From Halanaerobium sp. (GTDB lineage Bacteria; Bacillota; Halanaerobiia; Halanaerobiales; Halanaerobiaceae), in the NCBI GenBank assembly GCA_003070825.1, contig QBLP01000029.1, positions 1-17,645 on the forward strand: 17,645 bases of DNA, written 5' to 3'. The notes beneath the pieces were generated by a model. The model saw nothing but the letters and a program-made list of their open reading frames with translations. It made no database searches and was not told where the DNA came from. Positions 7,426 through 14,563 of the stretch are shown here, piece after piece. Each line of letters starts with the position of its first letter. The stretch's first letter is position 1. The translations under genes were made by a program, and so were the position numbers.

Positions 7426-8694
7426 TTATTTCATGAAACCTTCATAGTGTCTCATCAGGAGATGGGATTCGATCTGTTCCATAGTTTTTAAAGCAACACC
7501 AACCATAATGATTAAGGATGTTCCTCCAAAACTAATTGTTACACCAGTCAGCGGCTGCATTGCAAAAGGAAGTAATGCTACAATTGTTAAGAATATAGCT
7601 CCTGCAAGTGTAACTCTCATTAAAACTCTATCTAAATAATTAATAGTTGGTCTTCCAGGACGAATTCCAGGAATAAACCCACCATACTTTTTCATATTGT
7701 CTGCTACCTCTTCTGGATTAAAGGTAATAGCAGTATAGAAATAAGTAAAGAATAAAATCATCAGACCATACAATACCATATAAAGTGTAGATCCAGGACT
7801 AATTGCATTTGCCAGACCTGTTGCCCAGTCATAAGGTAAAACCTGTGCAATAATTCCAGGGAATAAGAGTACAGAAGAAGCGAAGATTACTGGGATAACA
7901 CCAGCCTGATTGATCTTCATCGGAATATGAGTACTTCTACCTCCGTAAACTCTGCGGCCCACAATTCTCTTTGAATACTGAACCGGGATTCTTCTTTCTC
8001 CCTGCTGAACAAAAATAATACCGGCAATAATTATTATAGCCAGCACAGCAAAAATAAGCACATTTAAAATTGAAATTGTGCCTGCCTGCAGTAATTCATA
8101 TGTGTTATACATATCTGATGGAAAACGGGAAATAATAGACGTGAAAATGATGATTGAAATACCATTTCCAATTCCTTTATCCGTAATCTGCTCACCCAGC
8201 CACATTAAGAAAGCTGTACCAGCAGTTAAACTTACAATAATTAGGGCAATATCAAAAACTGTTGCATTAGGAACAGCACCAAAACGCTGAATATAAAGTG
8301 TAATACCAATTGCCTGAATTACAGCAAGTACAATTGTTCCATATCTGGTATACTGAGCAATTTTTTTGCGGCCCTCATTACCCTGTTTAGAAAGCTCTTC
8401 TAATTTAGGTACAACTACAGTCAAGAGCTGTAAAATAATTGAAGCAGTAATGTAGGGAGTAATGCTCATCGCAAAAATAGTAAAGTTACTTAAAGCACCA
8501 CCTGCAAATAGATCTAAAAAGTCAAGTGCTCCACCAAAGTTTCCGCCAAAAAGTCTTTCCTGAAGCAATGCTACATCTACTCCAGGGACCGGAATATGTG
8601 CTCCCAGGCGGTAAACTGCCATCATAGCAAGCATGAATAAAACTTTATTTCTAAGTTCTTTTACTTTAAAAACATTACCGAGAGCCTTAATCAA
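7426..8694 (-). CDS. secY: Preprotein translocase subunit SecY
   Basis: SecY forms the protein-conducting channel in the cytoplasmic membrane. The 422-residue protein shows about ten hydrophobic segments. Family blocks include an N-terminal amphipathic helix with the IPVPGVD loop, the plug-region FAGGALSNFTIFAMSI followed by TPYITASIILQLL, QITDKGIGNGIS, and the cytoplasmic loops GERRIPVQYSKR and the R-P-G segment FIPGIRPGRPT needed for SecA and ribosome contact. Length is normal. The start is TTG at 8694, one base after the rplO stop, supported by a GAGGTGA site inside the end of rplO. This suggests that SecY synthesis depends on rplO translation. Confidence 0.97.
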   Translation of the reverse strand: MIKALGNVFKVKELRNKVLFMLAMMAVYRLGAHIPVPGVDVALLQERLFGGNFGGALDFLDLFAGGALSNFTIFAMSITPYITASIILQLLTVVVPKLEELSKQGNEGRKKIAQYTRYGTIVLAVIQAIGITLYIQRFGAVPNATVFDIALIIVSLTAGTAFLMWLGEQITDKGIGNGISIIIFTSIISRFPSDMYNTYELLQAGTISILNVLIFAVLAIIIIAGIIFVQQGERRIPVQYSKRIVGRRVYGGRSTHIPMKINQAGVIPVIFASSVLLFPGIIAQVLPYDWATGLANAISPGSTLYMVLYGLMILFFTYFYTAITFNPEEVADNMKKYGGFIPGIRPGRPTINYLDRVLMRVTLAGAIFLTIVALLPFAMQPLTGVTISFGGTSLIIMVGVALKTMEQIESHLLMRHYEGFMK

Positions 8695-8695
8695 C

Positions 8696-9139
8696 TTAAA
8701 TCACCTCTGACTTTCCGCCAGCAGCTTCTATTTTTTCTCTGGCAGAAGCAGTAAAAGCCTGAGCTTTCACATTCAGGGCAATATTAACTTCACCTTTACC
8801 CAGTATTTTTACTCCATTTTTTGCAATACCATCAATGATTCCCTTTTCTAATAAAACTTCGGGTGTTACAGTTTCATCAGCTGAGAATCTGTTTAACTGA
8901 TATACATTAATTTCATTAAATTCTTTTTTAAATTTATTATTAAACCCTCTTTTGGGAAGACGTCTAAACAGAGGAGTCTGTCCACCTTCAAATGTCGGGC
9001 GTACTCTTCCACCTGCACGAGAGTTCTGTCCGTTTGCACCTCTACCAGATGTATAACCGCGACCGGAGCCAGTACCACGACCAACTCTTTTGCGATCTTT
9101 TTTATATCCAGCAGCAGGTTTAAGATTATTTAATTTCAT
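8696..9139 (-). CDS. rplO: 50S ribosomal protein L15
   Basis: L15 is a late-assembly large-subunit protein with a glycine-rich N-terminal extension. I choose ATG 9139 (147 residues, MKLNNLKPAAGYKKDRKRVG) because an AAGGAGGTG site lies just upstream at 9145-9153; an upstream in-frame start at 9166 would overlap rpsE and adds nine non-conserved residues. Visible blocks are RGTGSGRGYTSGRGANGQNSR, the GGQTPLFRRLPKRGF segment and GEVNIALNVKAQAFTASAREK. It directly follows rpsE (19 bases), although rpmD (L30) is normally found between the two. Confidence 0.96.
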   Translation of the reverse strand: MKLNNLKPAAGYKKDRKRVGRGTGSGRGYTSGRGANGQNSRAGGRVRPTFEGGQTPLFRRLPKRGFNNKFKKEFNEINVYQLNRFSADETVTPEVLLEKGIIDGIAKNGVKILGKGEVNIALNVKAQAFTASAREKIEAAGGKSEVI

Positions 9140-9144
9140 ACTTA

Positions 9145-9153
9145 CACCTCCTT
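9145..9153 (-). promoter_or_regulatory. Ribosome binding site of rplO
   Basis: AAGGAGGTG on the minus strand, five bases before ATG 9139, decides the rplO start. It occupies almost the entire 19-base spacer between rpsE and rplO, which is the place where rpmD would usually lie. Confidence 0.85.
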
Positions 9154-9158
9154 GATAA

Positions 9159-9659
9159 TTATCCAATTAATTCTTCTACAGATTTACCTCTTAATTTGGC
9201 AACTTCTTCTGCGCTCTTAAGTTCTTTAAGACCAGTAATTGTAGCATTGATCATATTAATCGGATTAGATGTTCCAAGAGATTTAGTTAAAATATCACTT
9301 ATTCCTGCAAGTTCAATTACCGCACGCACAGGACCTCCAGCAATAACACCAGTACCAGGAGCAGCAGGCTTTAGTAGAACTCTACCAGCACCAAAAACTC
9401 CGGTTTTCTCATGGGGAATTGTTGTTTCTACAATTGGAACCTCGATTAATTCTTTTTTAGCTGCATCAATACCTTTTCTGATGGCTTCAGGTACTTCGTT
9501 TGCTTTACCAATACCTGCACCAACATGGCCTTCTTTGTCCCCTACAACTACCAGGGCACTAAAGCTAAATCTACGGCCACCTTTTACAACCTTGGCAACA
9601 CGGTTAATATTAACTACGCGCTCTTCAAGGTCGAGTTTATCAGCATTAATTTTACTCAT
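9159..9659 (-). CDS. rpsE: 30S ribosomal protein S5
   Basis: S5 helps maintain decoding accuracy and mRNA unwinding at the 30S entry. The 166-residue protein has the N-terminal double-stranded-RNA-binding domain (ERVVNINRVAKVVKGGRRFS, VVGDKEGHVGAGIGKANEVP) and the C-terminal domain (GVFGAGRVLLKPAAPGTGVI, AGGPVRAVIELAGI, SLGTSNPINMINAT). The end VAKLRGKSVEELIG is the usual family ending, so rpsE is complete. ATG 9659 has a GGAGGT site 16 bases after rplR. Confidence 0.98.
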   Translation of the reverse strand: MSKINADKLDLEERVVNINRVAKVVKGGRRFSFSALVVVGDKEGHVGAGIGKANEVPEAIRKGIDAAKKELIEVPIVETTIPHEKTGVFGAGRVLLKPAAPGTGVIAGGPVRAVIELAGISDILTKSLGTSNPINMINATITGLKELKSAEEVAKLRGKSVEELIG

Positions 9660-9675
9660 TAATTTACCTCCTTAT

Positions 9676-10032
9676 TTAAAACTTTAGCCCTTCCTCGCGG
9701 GCAGCATCAGCCAGAGCTTTAACTCGGCCGTGGTATTTATATCCACTTCTATCAAATACTACTGTATCTACTCCTTTTTCCAGTGCTCTACTGGCAGCTA
9801 ACTCTCCTACCATTTTAGCAGCATCTCTGTTACTTGCTACTTCAATTGAATCGCGAAGAGCTGGATCAAGAGTAGATGCAGAAGCAATAGTTTCTCCAGA
9901 TAAATCATCTATAATCTGCACATACATGTGCTTTAAAGTACGGGTTACATTCATTCTTGGACGATTGGGTGTACCCACAACTTTATTTCTAATTCTCTGA
10001 TGGCGCTTTTGTCTTGCTTCTCTTTTACCCAT
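9676..10032 (-). CDS. rplR: 50S ribosomal protein L18
   Basis: L18 binds 5S rRNA with L5 and anchors it in the central protuberance. I choose ATG 10032 (118 residues, MGKREARQKRHQRIRNKVVG) because an AAAGGAG site sits eight bases upstream; a GTG at 10041 overlaps that site. The family blocks TPNRPRMNVTRTLKHMYVQI, VASNRDAAKMVGELAASRAL and FDRSGYKYHGRVKALADAAR are all present, and the final REEGLKF is the standard C-terminus. Gap to rplF is 18 bases. Confidence 0.97.
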   Translation of the reverse strand: MGKREARQKRHQRIRNKVVGTPNRPRMNVTRTLKHMYVQIIDDLSGETIASASTLDPALRDSIEVASNRDAAKMVGELAASRALEKGVDTVVFDRSGYKYHGRVKALADAAREEGLKF

Positions 10033-10050
10033 CACATTCACTCCTTTCTA

Positions 10051-10584
10051 TTAACCAGTTTTACCGACCTTACGTCTAATATGTTCTCCAACATATTTAA
10101 TTCCTTTTCCTTTGTAAGGTTCTGGTTTTCTTACTTCACGAATCTTAGCTGCTGTATCACCAACACGCTGTTTATCTATACCTTTAACTGTGATATTTGT
10201 GCTTTTCTCAACCTCAAAAGAAATATCACCTTCAGCTTCTATAATTACCGGGTGTGAATATCCAACCTCAAGTTTGAGTTTATCACCCTGAACCTGAGCA
10301 TTATATCCTACACCTACCATTTCTAACTTTTTCTCAAAGCCTTTGCTTACACCCTCAACCATACCTTCGATTAAACTTCTAACTAAACCGTGCATGGAGC
10401 GAGCTTCAATATCTTCGCCATTGCGTTCTACAACAACTTCATTATCTTCAACTTTGATATCAATACCAGCTTTAAAAGTTCTTTCTAGTTCACCTAATGG
10501 CCCTTTGACTTTAACAGTCTGACCATCAACAGTTACTTCAACTTTTTCTGGTATTTCAATAGGTAGATCACCAATACGTGACAT
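10051..10584 (-). CDS. rplF: 50S ribosomal protein L6
   Basis: L6 lies near the factor-binding site of the 50S subunit. I choose ATG 10584 (177 residues, MSRIGDLPIEIPEKVEVTVD) because it has a GGAGGTG site at 10591-10597 and matches the family length and start. The frame stays open 26 codons further upstream to an ATG at 10662, which is probably fortuitous. The two repeated L6 domains are visible, and the C-terminal block KPEPYKGKGIKYVGEHIRRK is intact. The 96-base gap before this gene is the largest in the S10/spc part of the window. Confidence 0.96.
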   Translation of the reverse strand: MSRIGDLPIEIPEKVEVTVDGQTVKVKGPLGELERTFKAGIDIKVEDNEVVVERNGEDIEARSMHGLVRSLIEGMVEGVSKGFEKKLEMVGVGYNAQVQGDKLKLEVGYSHPVIIEAEGDISFEVEKSTNITVKGIDKQRVGDTAAKIREVRKPEPYKGKGIKYVGEHIRRKVGKTG

Positions 10585-10680
10585 AAATTTCACCTCCGTA
10601 GATTTTATCTGAAAAAGTTCTCTAAAGCAGAAGCCGTCAGCCAGGAATCTGACATCCGACATCCTACTACTTACCTCTTA
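10585..10680 (-). other. Unusually long rpsH-rplF spacer with small dyad symmetries
   Basis: Other S10/spc spacers are about 35 bases or shorter; this one is 96. On the minus strand it holds a tandem 7-base duplication GGATGTC (10651-10664), a GTCAG/CTGAC inverted repeat with an 8-base loop (10636-10653), and a small AGAT-AAA-ATCT hairpin just upstream of the rplF ribosome binding site. No good promoter and no uridine-tract terminator are visible. A regulatory RNA role is possible but weakly supported. Confidence 0.35.
10591..10597 (-). promoter_or_regulatory. Ribosome binding site of rplF
   Basis: GGAGGTG on the minus strand, six bases before ATG 10584, decides the start in favour of the 177-residue L6 over a 203-residue form from 10662. 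Confidence 0.8.
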
Positions 10681-11079
10681 TTACCAGACGTAACAGAGAA
10701 CCTCTCCACCGATACCTTTTTCTCTTGCTTCTTTATCGCTCATAACACCCTGGGAAGTTGAAATCACTGCGATTCCTAAACCTCCAAGTACCTGCGGTAC
10801 TTCGTCCTTACCTACATATACTCTTAAACCAGGTTTACTGATTCTTTTAATTCCACTTATTACTTTTTCATCATTATCTCCATATTTTAAATATACCCGA
10901 ATCATGTTCTGAGGCTTTCTTTCAACTAATTTTACATCATTAATGAAACCTTCATCTTTTAAAAGTTCACCAATGCTGGTTTTAACCTTAGAAGCGGGAA
11001 TATCAACTCTGTCTTTCCCAACACTATTAGCATTGCGAATCCGGGTCAGCATATCTGCTATTGGATCTGTTAAATTCAT
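10681..11079 (-). CDS. rpsH: 30S ribosomal protein S8
   Basis: S8 binds helix 21 of 16S rRNA and in E. coli also represses spc-operon translation. The 132-residue protein is full length, with MNLTDPIADMLTRIRNAN at the N-terminus, the central RISKPGLRVYV block, and the family signature VLGGLGIAVISTSQGVMSDK followed by EAREKGIGGEVLCYVW at the end. ATG 11079 follows rpsN by 20 bases, with a GGAGGT site. Confidence 0.98.
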   Translation of the reverse strand: MNLTDPIADMLTRIRNANSVGKDRVDIPASKVKTSIGELLKDEGFINDVKLVERKPQNMIRVYLKYGDNDEKVISGIKRISKPGLRVYVGKDEVPQVLGGLGIAVISTSQGVMSDKEAREKGIGGEVLCYVW

Positions 11080-11099
11080 TTACAAACCTCCTTCCAGTT

Positions 11100-11285
11100 T
11101 TACCAGCTTGCTTTTTTAACTCCAGGAATTTCGCCTTTGTGGGCTAATTCTCGGAAACAAATTCTGCATAAATCAAATTTTCTCATATATCCGCGTGAAC
11201 GTCCACATCTGCTGCAGCGATTCACTTTTCGTGTTTCATATTTAGGCTCTTTATTGGCCTTTTCAATTAAAGCTTTACGTGCCAA
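11100..11285 (-). CDS. rpsN: 30S ribosomal protein S14 type Z (zinc)
   Basis: S14 is in the 30S head. The 61-residue zinc form has Cys 24, 27, 40 and 43 (CSRCGRSRGYMRKFDLCRIC), the sole-copy type in many Gram-positive anaerobes, followed by FRELAHKGEIPGVKKASW. The start codon is TTG at 11285 (ARKALIEKANKEP follows the initiator), supported by a GGAGGGTTTAG region. No ATG is available at the conserved position. The gap to rplE is 28 bases. Confidence 0.97.
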   Translation of the reverse strand: MARKALIEKANKEPKYETRKVNRCSRCGRSRGYMRKFDLCRICFRELAHKGEIPGVKKASW

Positions 11286-11313
11286 ACTAAACCCTCCTTC
11301 AATTTATAGGTCT

Positions 11314-11853
11314 TTACTTCTTATATGGCATTCCCATTAGTGATAATAATTCAAATGCTTCTTCATCTGTTTCGGCAGATGTAACAATGGTAATTTCCAT
11401 ACCGTGAACATTATCAACATTATCAATATTGATTTCTGGGAAAACAGTGTGTTCGCTTATTCCTAAGCTGTAATTACCGCGACCGTCAAATGATTTAGGA
11501 GATACACCTCTAAAATCTCGGATACGTGGCATTGTAATATTAATTAACTTATATAAAAACTCAAACATCTGCTCACCGCGAAGAGTAACTTTTACTCCAA
11601 CCGGCATGCCTTCTCTAATTTTAAAATTAGCAATAGATTTCTTTGCTCGAGTTACAGTAGGACTCTGTCCTGTTATTCTTGCGATCTCATCAACAACAGT
11701 ATCCAGAAGTTTAGTATCTTCTTTAGCATCTCCTAACCCAACATTAACTACTATTTTTTCTAATTTAGGAGCTTCCATTACATTATTGTAATCAAATTTC
11801 TCCATTAGCTGGGGTAGAATTTCTTCCTTGTATTCATTAGCTAATACTGACAT
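11314..11853 (-). CDS. rplE: 50S ribosomal protein L5
   Basis: L5 binds 5S rRNA and contacts P-site tRNA. The 179-residue protein is of normal length, with KLEKIVVNVGLGDAKEDTKL, the RITGQSPTVTRAKKSIANFK block, REGMPVGVKVTLRGEQMFEF, RIRDFRGVSPKSFDGRGNYS and the C-terminal EITIVTSAETDEEAFELLSL followed by MGMPYKK. ATG 11853 carries a GGAGGTCC site; the gap to rplX is 22 bases. Confidence 0.98.
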   Translation of the reverse strand: MSVLANEYKEEILPQLMEKFDYNNVMEAPKLEKIVVNVGLGDAKEDTKLLDTVVDEIARITGQSPTVTRAKKSIANFKIREGMPVGVKVTLRGEQMFEFLYKLINITMPRIRDFRGVSPKSFDGRGNYSLGISEHTVFPEINIDNVDNVHGMEITIVTSAETDEEAFELLSLMGMPYKK

Positions 11854-11875
11854 TTCTGGACCTCCTTCCGCTTAT

Positions 11876-12190
11876 TTATTTATCAACAACTTCATCACAT
11901 TTTTTACATTTTCTAACTTTAGTACCGTCATCTAAACGCTCTGCGCCAACCCTTGTCTTTTCGTCACAACGGGGGCAGACGAGTTGAACATTTGAAGCAT
12001 GTATTGGTGCTTCGTTTTCTATAATTCCACCCTGTGGCATATCCTGAGTAGGACTAACATGGCGGTGTACTATATTCACACCTTCAACGATTACGCGATC
12101 TTTTTTAGGAATTACTTTTAAAATCTCACCGCGCTTACCTTTATCCTTTCCGGATATTACTTCCACAGTGTCACCTTTTTTAATTCTCAA
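11876..12190 (-). CDS. rplX: 50S ribosomal protein L24
   Basis: L24 is an early assembly initiator of the large subunit. The 104-residue protein has the KOW motif near the N-terminus (KKGDTVEVISGKDKGKRGEI) and a C-terminal part with two CxxC pairs (Cys 72/75 and Cys 95/98) that resemble a zinc ribbon, as in many Gram-positive L24 proteins. The start is TTG at 12190 with an AAGGAGGGG site six bases upstream; no ATG fits. Gap to rplN is 15 bases. Confidence 0.96.
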   Translation of the reverse strand: MRIKKGDTVEVISGKDKGKRGEILKVIPKKDRVIVEGVNIVHRHVSPTQDMPQGGIIENEAPIHASNVQLVCPRCDEKTRVGAERLDDGTKVRKCKKCDEVVDK

Positions 12191-12205
12191 TCCAATCCCC
12201 TCCTT

Positions 12206-12574
12206 CTATAATACCTCCGGTGCAAGGGAGATAATCTTCATATAATTCTTTTCCCTCAGTTCACGGGTCACAGGACCAAAAATACGTGTACCCTTAGGAT
12301 TATTGTTATCATCTATTATTACTGCTGCATTTTCATCAAATCTAATATAGGTGCCGTCTTTGCGCTTTAAGGACTTCTTGGTTCTAACAACTACAGCTTT
12401 AGCAACCTCACCTTTTTTCACCATTCCGTCTGGAATAGCTTCTTTAACGCTGACTACTATTGTGTCTCCAACTTTAGCATATTTCTTTTTGGAGCCTCCA
12501 AGTACCTTAATACATAAAAGTTCACGGGCACCTGAATTATCCGCTACCTTTAAACGGCTTTCAGATTGTATCAT
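12206..12574 (-). CDS. rplN: 50S ribosomal protein L14
   Basis: L14 lies at the subunit interface and binds the silencing factor RsfS and L19. The 122-residue protein is exactly the usual length: MIQSESRLKVADNSGARELL, CIKVLGGSKKKYAKVGDTIV, the VKEAIPDGMVKKGEVAKAVV block, GTYIRFDENAAVIID, and the end of the family, RIFGPVTRELREKNYMKIIS followed by LAPEVL. ATG 12574 has a GGAGGG site; the gap to rpsQ is 29 bases. This is the usual first gene of the spc set; no separate promoter is visible here. Confidence 0.98.
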   Translation of the reverse strand: MIQSESRLKVADNSGARELLCIKVLGGSKKKYAKVGDTIVVSVKEAIPDGMVKKGEVAKAVVVRTKKSLKRKDGTYIRFDENAAVIIDDNNNPKGTRIFGPVTRELREKNYMKIISLAPEVL

Positions 12575-12603
12575 TTTCAGGCCCTCCTTTCTACTTCCAG
12601 GAC

Positions 12604-12858
12604 TTATTTTGCTTTTTCAACAATTTCTACTAAACGCCATCTCTTTGTCTTGCTTAATGGACGTGTTTCCATAATTCTTACAATGTCACCTTCATTACAA
12701 ACATTCTCTTCATCATGAGCTGTATATTTTTTTGTTTTCTTAACAACTCTTTTATATTTAGGATGCTGTGTTCTACGCTCTACAGCTACAGTAATAGTCT
12801 TATCTCTCTTATCACTAACTACAACACCTTTACGCTCTTTACGACTATTTCTTTCCAT
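12604..12858 (-). CDS. rpsQ: 30S ribosomal protein S17
   Basis: S17 is an OB-fold 16S rRNA binder. The 84-residue protein shows RKGVVVSDKRDKTITVAVER, the HPKYKRVVKKTKKYTAHDEE segment and the signature GDIVRIMETRPLSKTKRWRL. ATG 12858 follows rpmC by 24 bases with an AAAGGAGG site. It is complete and of normal length; it is the last gene of the canonical S10 operon and runs into rplN without a terminator. Confidence 0.97.
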   Translation of the reverse strand: MERNSRKERKGVVVSDKRDKTITVAVERRTQHPKYKRVVKKTKKYTAHDEENVCNEGDIVRIMETRPLSKTKRWRLVEIVEKAK

Positions 12859-12882
12859 AAGAAACCTCCTTTCAAAAAAGAA

Positions 12883-13086
12883 TTAAGCCCTCTCGATACC
12901 TAGTTCCTTTTCCCGCAGAACAGTTTTAATTCGGGCAATAATTCTTTTAACCTCTTTAATCCTCATAGGATTATCCAACTGTGCTGTTGCATGCTGGAAG
13001 CGAAGGTTAAATAACTCTTCTTTAAATTCGCGGGCTTTCTGTTCTAACTCTGCTTCTGTTAAATTTCTTAATTCATCAGCTCTCAT
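12883..13086 (-). CDS. rpmC: 50S ribosomal protein L29
   Basis: L29 lies near the peptide tunnel exit, next to L23. I choose ATG 13086 (67 residues, MRADELRNLTEAELEQKARE) because family members normally begin in this way; an ATG at 13098 giving four more residues is possible and has a comparable GAGGG site. Either way the start lies inside rplP (11 or 23 bases of overlap), implying coupled translation. The conserved KEELFNLRFQHATAQLDNPM and RIKEVKRIIARIKTVLREKE are present. Confidence 0.93.
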   Translation of the reverse strand: MRADELRNLTEAELEQKAREFKEELFNLRFQHATAQLDNPMRIKEVKRIIARIKTVLREKELGIERA

Positions 13087-13510
13087 CGGCCTCACCATCC
13101 ATTCCCTCTCTTGCTACAAATTTAGTTTTAATAGGTAGTTTGTGAGATGCAAGGCGCATCGCTTCTCTGGCAACCTCTTCCGGTACACCAGCCAGCTCAA
13201 ACATAATTCTACCTGGTTTAACAACTGCCACCCATTTCTCAGGGGCACCTTTACCACTACCCATACGTGTTTCAGCAGGCTTTGCGGTTACAGGCTTATC
13301 TGGAAAAATCTTGATCCAAACTTTACCTCCACGCTTAATACTTCTGGTAAGGGCAACACGAGCAGCCTCTATCTGTCTATTGGTAATCCAAACGGGTTCT
13401 AAGGCCTGTAGGCCGTATTCACCAAAGGTGATCTTATTTCCCCGGTGGGCTTTACCTTTCATTCTTCCTCTCATTTGCTTACGATGTTTTACTCTTTTAG
13501 GTACTAACAT
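13076..13510 (-). CDS. rplP: 50S ribosomal protein L16
   Basis: L16 is near the A site and central protuberance. The 144-residue protein starts MLVPKRVKHRKQMRGRMKGK at ATG 13510, with an AAAGGAGG site; a TTG one codon upstream is not needed. Family blocks are GNKITFGEYGLQALEPVWIT, NRQIEAARVALTRSIKRGGK, the RMGSGKGAPEKWVAVVKPGR segment and FELAGVPEEVAREAMRLASH. The last few residues (DGEADES) are acidic and overlap the start of rpmC, a typical loosely conserved tail. Confidence 0.98.
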   Translation of the reverse strand: MLVPKRVKHRKQMRGRMKGKAHRGNKITFGEYGLQALEPVWITNRQIEAARVALTRSIKRGGKVWIKIFPDKPVTAKPAETRMGSGKGAPEKWVAVVKPGRIMFELAGVPEEVAREAMRLASHKLPIKTKFVAREGMDGEADES

Positions 13511-13539
13511 CAAAGAGCCTCCTTTCCTGCATAATCTAT

Positions 13540-14184
13540 CTATTCATCATCTAATTCTGGAAGTATTTCTCCCTTATTAATCCAAACTTTAACTCCAATT
13601 GTTCCGTATGTTGTGTCAGCTTCTGCAAAACCATAATCAATATCTGCTCTAAGTGTATGCATTGGCACACTGCCTTCACTGTAGCCTTCACGTCTTGCCA
13701 TTTCAGCTCCACCAAGACGGCCACTGCTCTGAACTTTAAAACCTTCAGCTCCCATACGCATTGCACGGTTCATTGCCTGTTTCATTGCTCTCCGGAAAGA
13801 AATTCTTCTAACTAACTGAGAAGCAATATTTTCAGCAACTAACTGAGCGTTCATTTCTGGATCCGAAACCTCTACAACATTAATCTGTACAGTTTTACCA
13901 GTTAAAGCTTCAACTTCGTTTCTTAAAGCTTCAACTTCAGATCCACCACGACCAATTACCATTCCTGGTCTGGCTGTGTGTACATCTAATTTTAATCTAT
14001 TAGCAGCTCTTTCAATCACAACTCTAGAAATTCCAGCTTCAAACATTTTCTCCTTAACATGATTTCTAATCTCTCGGTCTTCATTTAAAAGCTTGGAATA
14101 ATCAGTTTTATCAGCATACCATTTTGCATCCCAATCTTTTATAACTCCAACTCGGAGACCATGTGGATTTATTTTATTACCCAA
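13540..14184 (-). CDS. rpsC: 30S ribosomal protein S3
   Basis: S3 forms part of the mRNA entry channel with S4 and S5. The 214-residue protein has the N-terminal MGNKINPHGLRVGVIKDWDA, a type II KH domain with the VIGRGG loop at about 76-81, and the C-terminal domain (RAMKQAMNRAMRMGAEGFKV, SGRLGGAEMARREGYSEGSV, and GTIGVKVWINKGEILP). The start is TTG at 14184 (no ATG is present at the conserved position), supported by AAAGGAGG at 14193-14200 in the end of rplV, three bases before it. Confidence 0.98.
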   Translation of the reverse strand: MGNKINPHGLRVGVIKDWDAKWYADKTDYSKLLNEDREIRNHVKEKMFEAGISRVVIERAANRLKLDVHTARPGMVIGRGGSEVEALRNEVEALTGKTVQINVVEVSDPEMNAQLVAENIASQLVRRISFRRAMKQAMNRAMRMGAEGFKVQSSGRLGGAEMARREGYSEGSVPMHTLRADIDYGFAEADTTYGTIGVKVWINKGEILPELDDE

Positions 14185-14187
14185 ATT

Positions 14188-14529
14188 CTATCCCTCCTTT
14201 GTATCGCTTAAAACGATTGTGATATGGCTTGTTCTCTTATTAATAGGGCTAGCCGATCCCTGTGCACGAGCTTTCCATCTCTTCATTGTAGGACCCTCAT
14301 CAACAAAAGCCTTCTTAACATAAAGGTCATCTACAAACATATCATGATTATTTTCAGCATTTGCTGTAGCTGAATTTAATACTTTTTCTACCATCTTAGC
14401 AGCTTTTTTCGGTGTGCTTTTTAAAATTGCAACTGCTGTATTAACGTCCTTACCCTTAATTAAGTCTGTTACCAGACGTGCTTTGCGGGCAGTAATACGC
14501 AGATGCTTTGCAACTGCTTTTGCTTCCAT
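14188..14529 (-). CDS. rplV: 50S ribosomal protein L22
   Basis: L22 lines the peptide exit tunnel with an extended loop and is a site of macrolide resistance. The 113-residue protein includes AKHLRITARKARLVTDLIKG, KSTPKKAAKMVEKVLNSATA, the ENNHDMFVDDLYVKKAFVDE block and the loop PTMKRWKARAQGSASPINKR followed by TSHITIVLSD. The final codons (KEG) encode the rpsC ribosome binding site. ATG 14529 follows rpsS by 34 bases with a GGGG-type site. Confidence 0.98.
   Translation of the reverse strand: MEAKAVAKHLRITARKARLVTDLIKGKDVNTAVAILKSTPKKAAKMVEKVLNSATANAENNHDMFVDDLYVKKAFVDEGPTMKRWKARAQGSASPINKRTSHITIVLSDTKEG
14193..14200 (-). promoter_or_regulatory. Ribosome binding site of rpsC
   Basis: AAAGGAGG on the minus strand, eight bases before the TTG start of rpsC and lying inside the last codons of rplV. 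It decides the unusual TTG start. Confidence 0.85.
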
Positions 14530-14563
14530 TTTAAAACCCCCTTACTCTATCTGCAATTATTTC

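Noticed and set aside
9140..9166. Nine-residue N-terminal extension of L15 from 9166
   Set aside because: It would overlap rpsE and cover the strong ribosome binding site of ATG 9139; not conserved in the family.
9196..9687. A 163-codon open frame on the plus strand, antisense to rpsE
   Set aside because: It is the mirror of a conserved S5 gene, has no recognisable domain and no ribosome binding site; codon structure of rpsE explains it.
10585..10662. 26-residue N-terminal extension of L6 from ATG 10662
   Set aside because: The family start MSRIG has a far better ribosome binding site and the extra residues are not typical of L6; kept only as a low-level finding.
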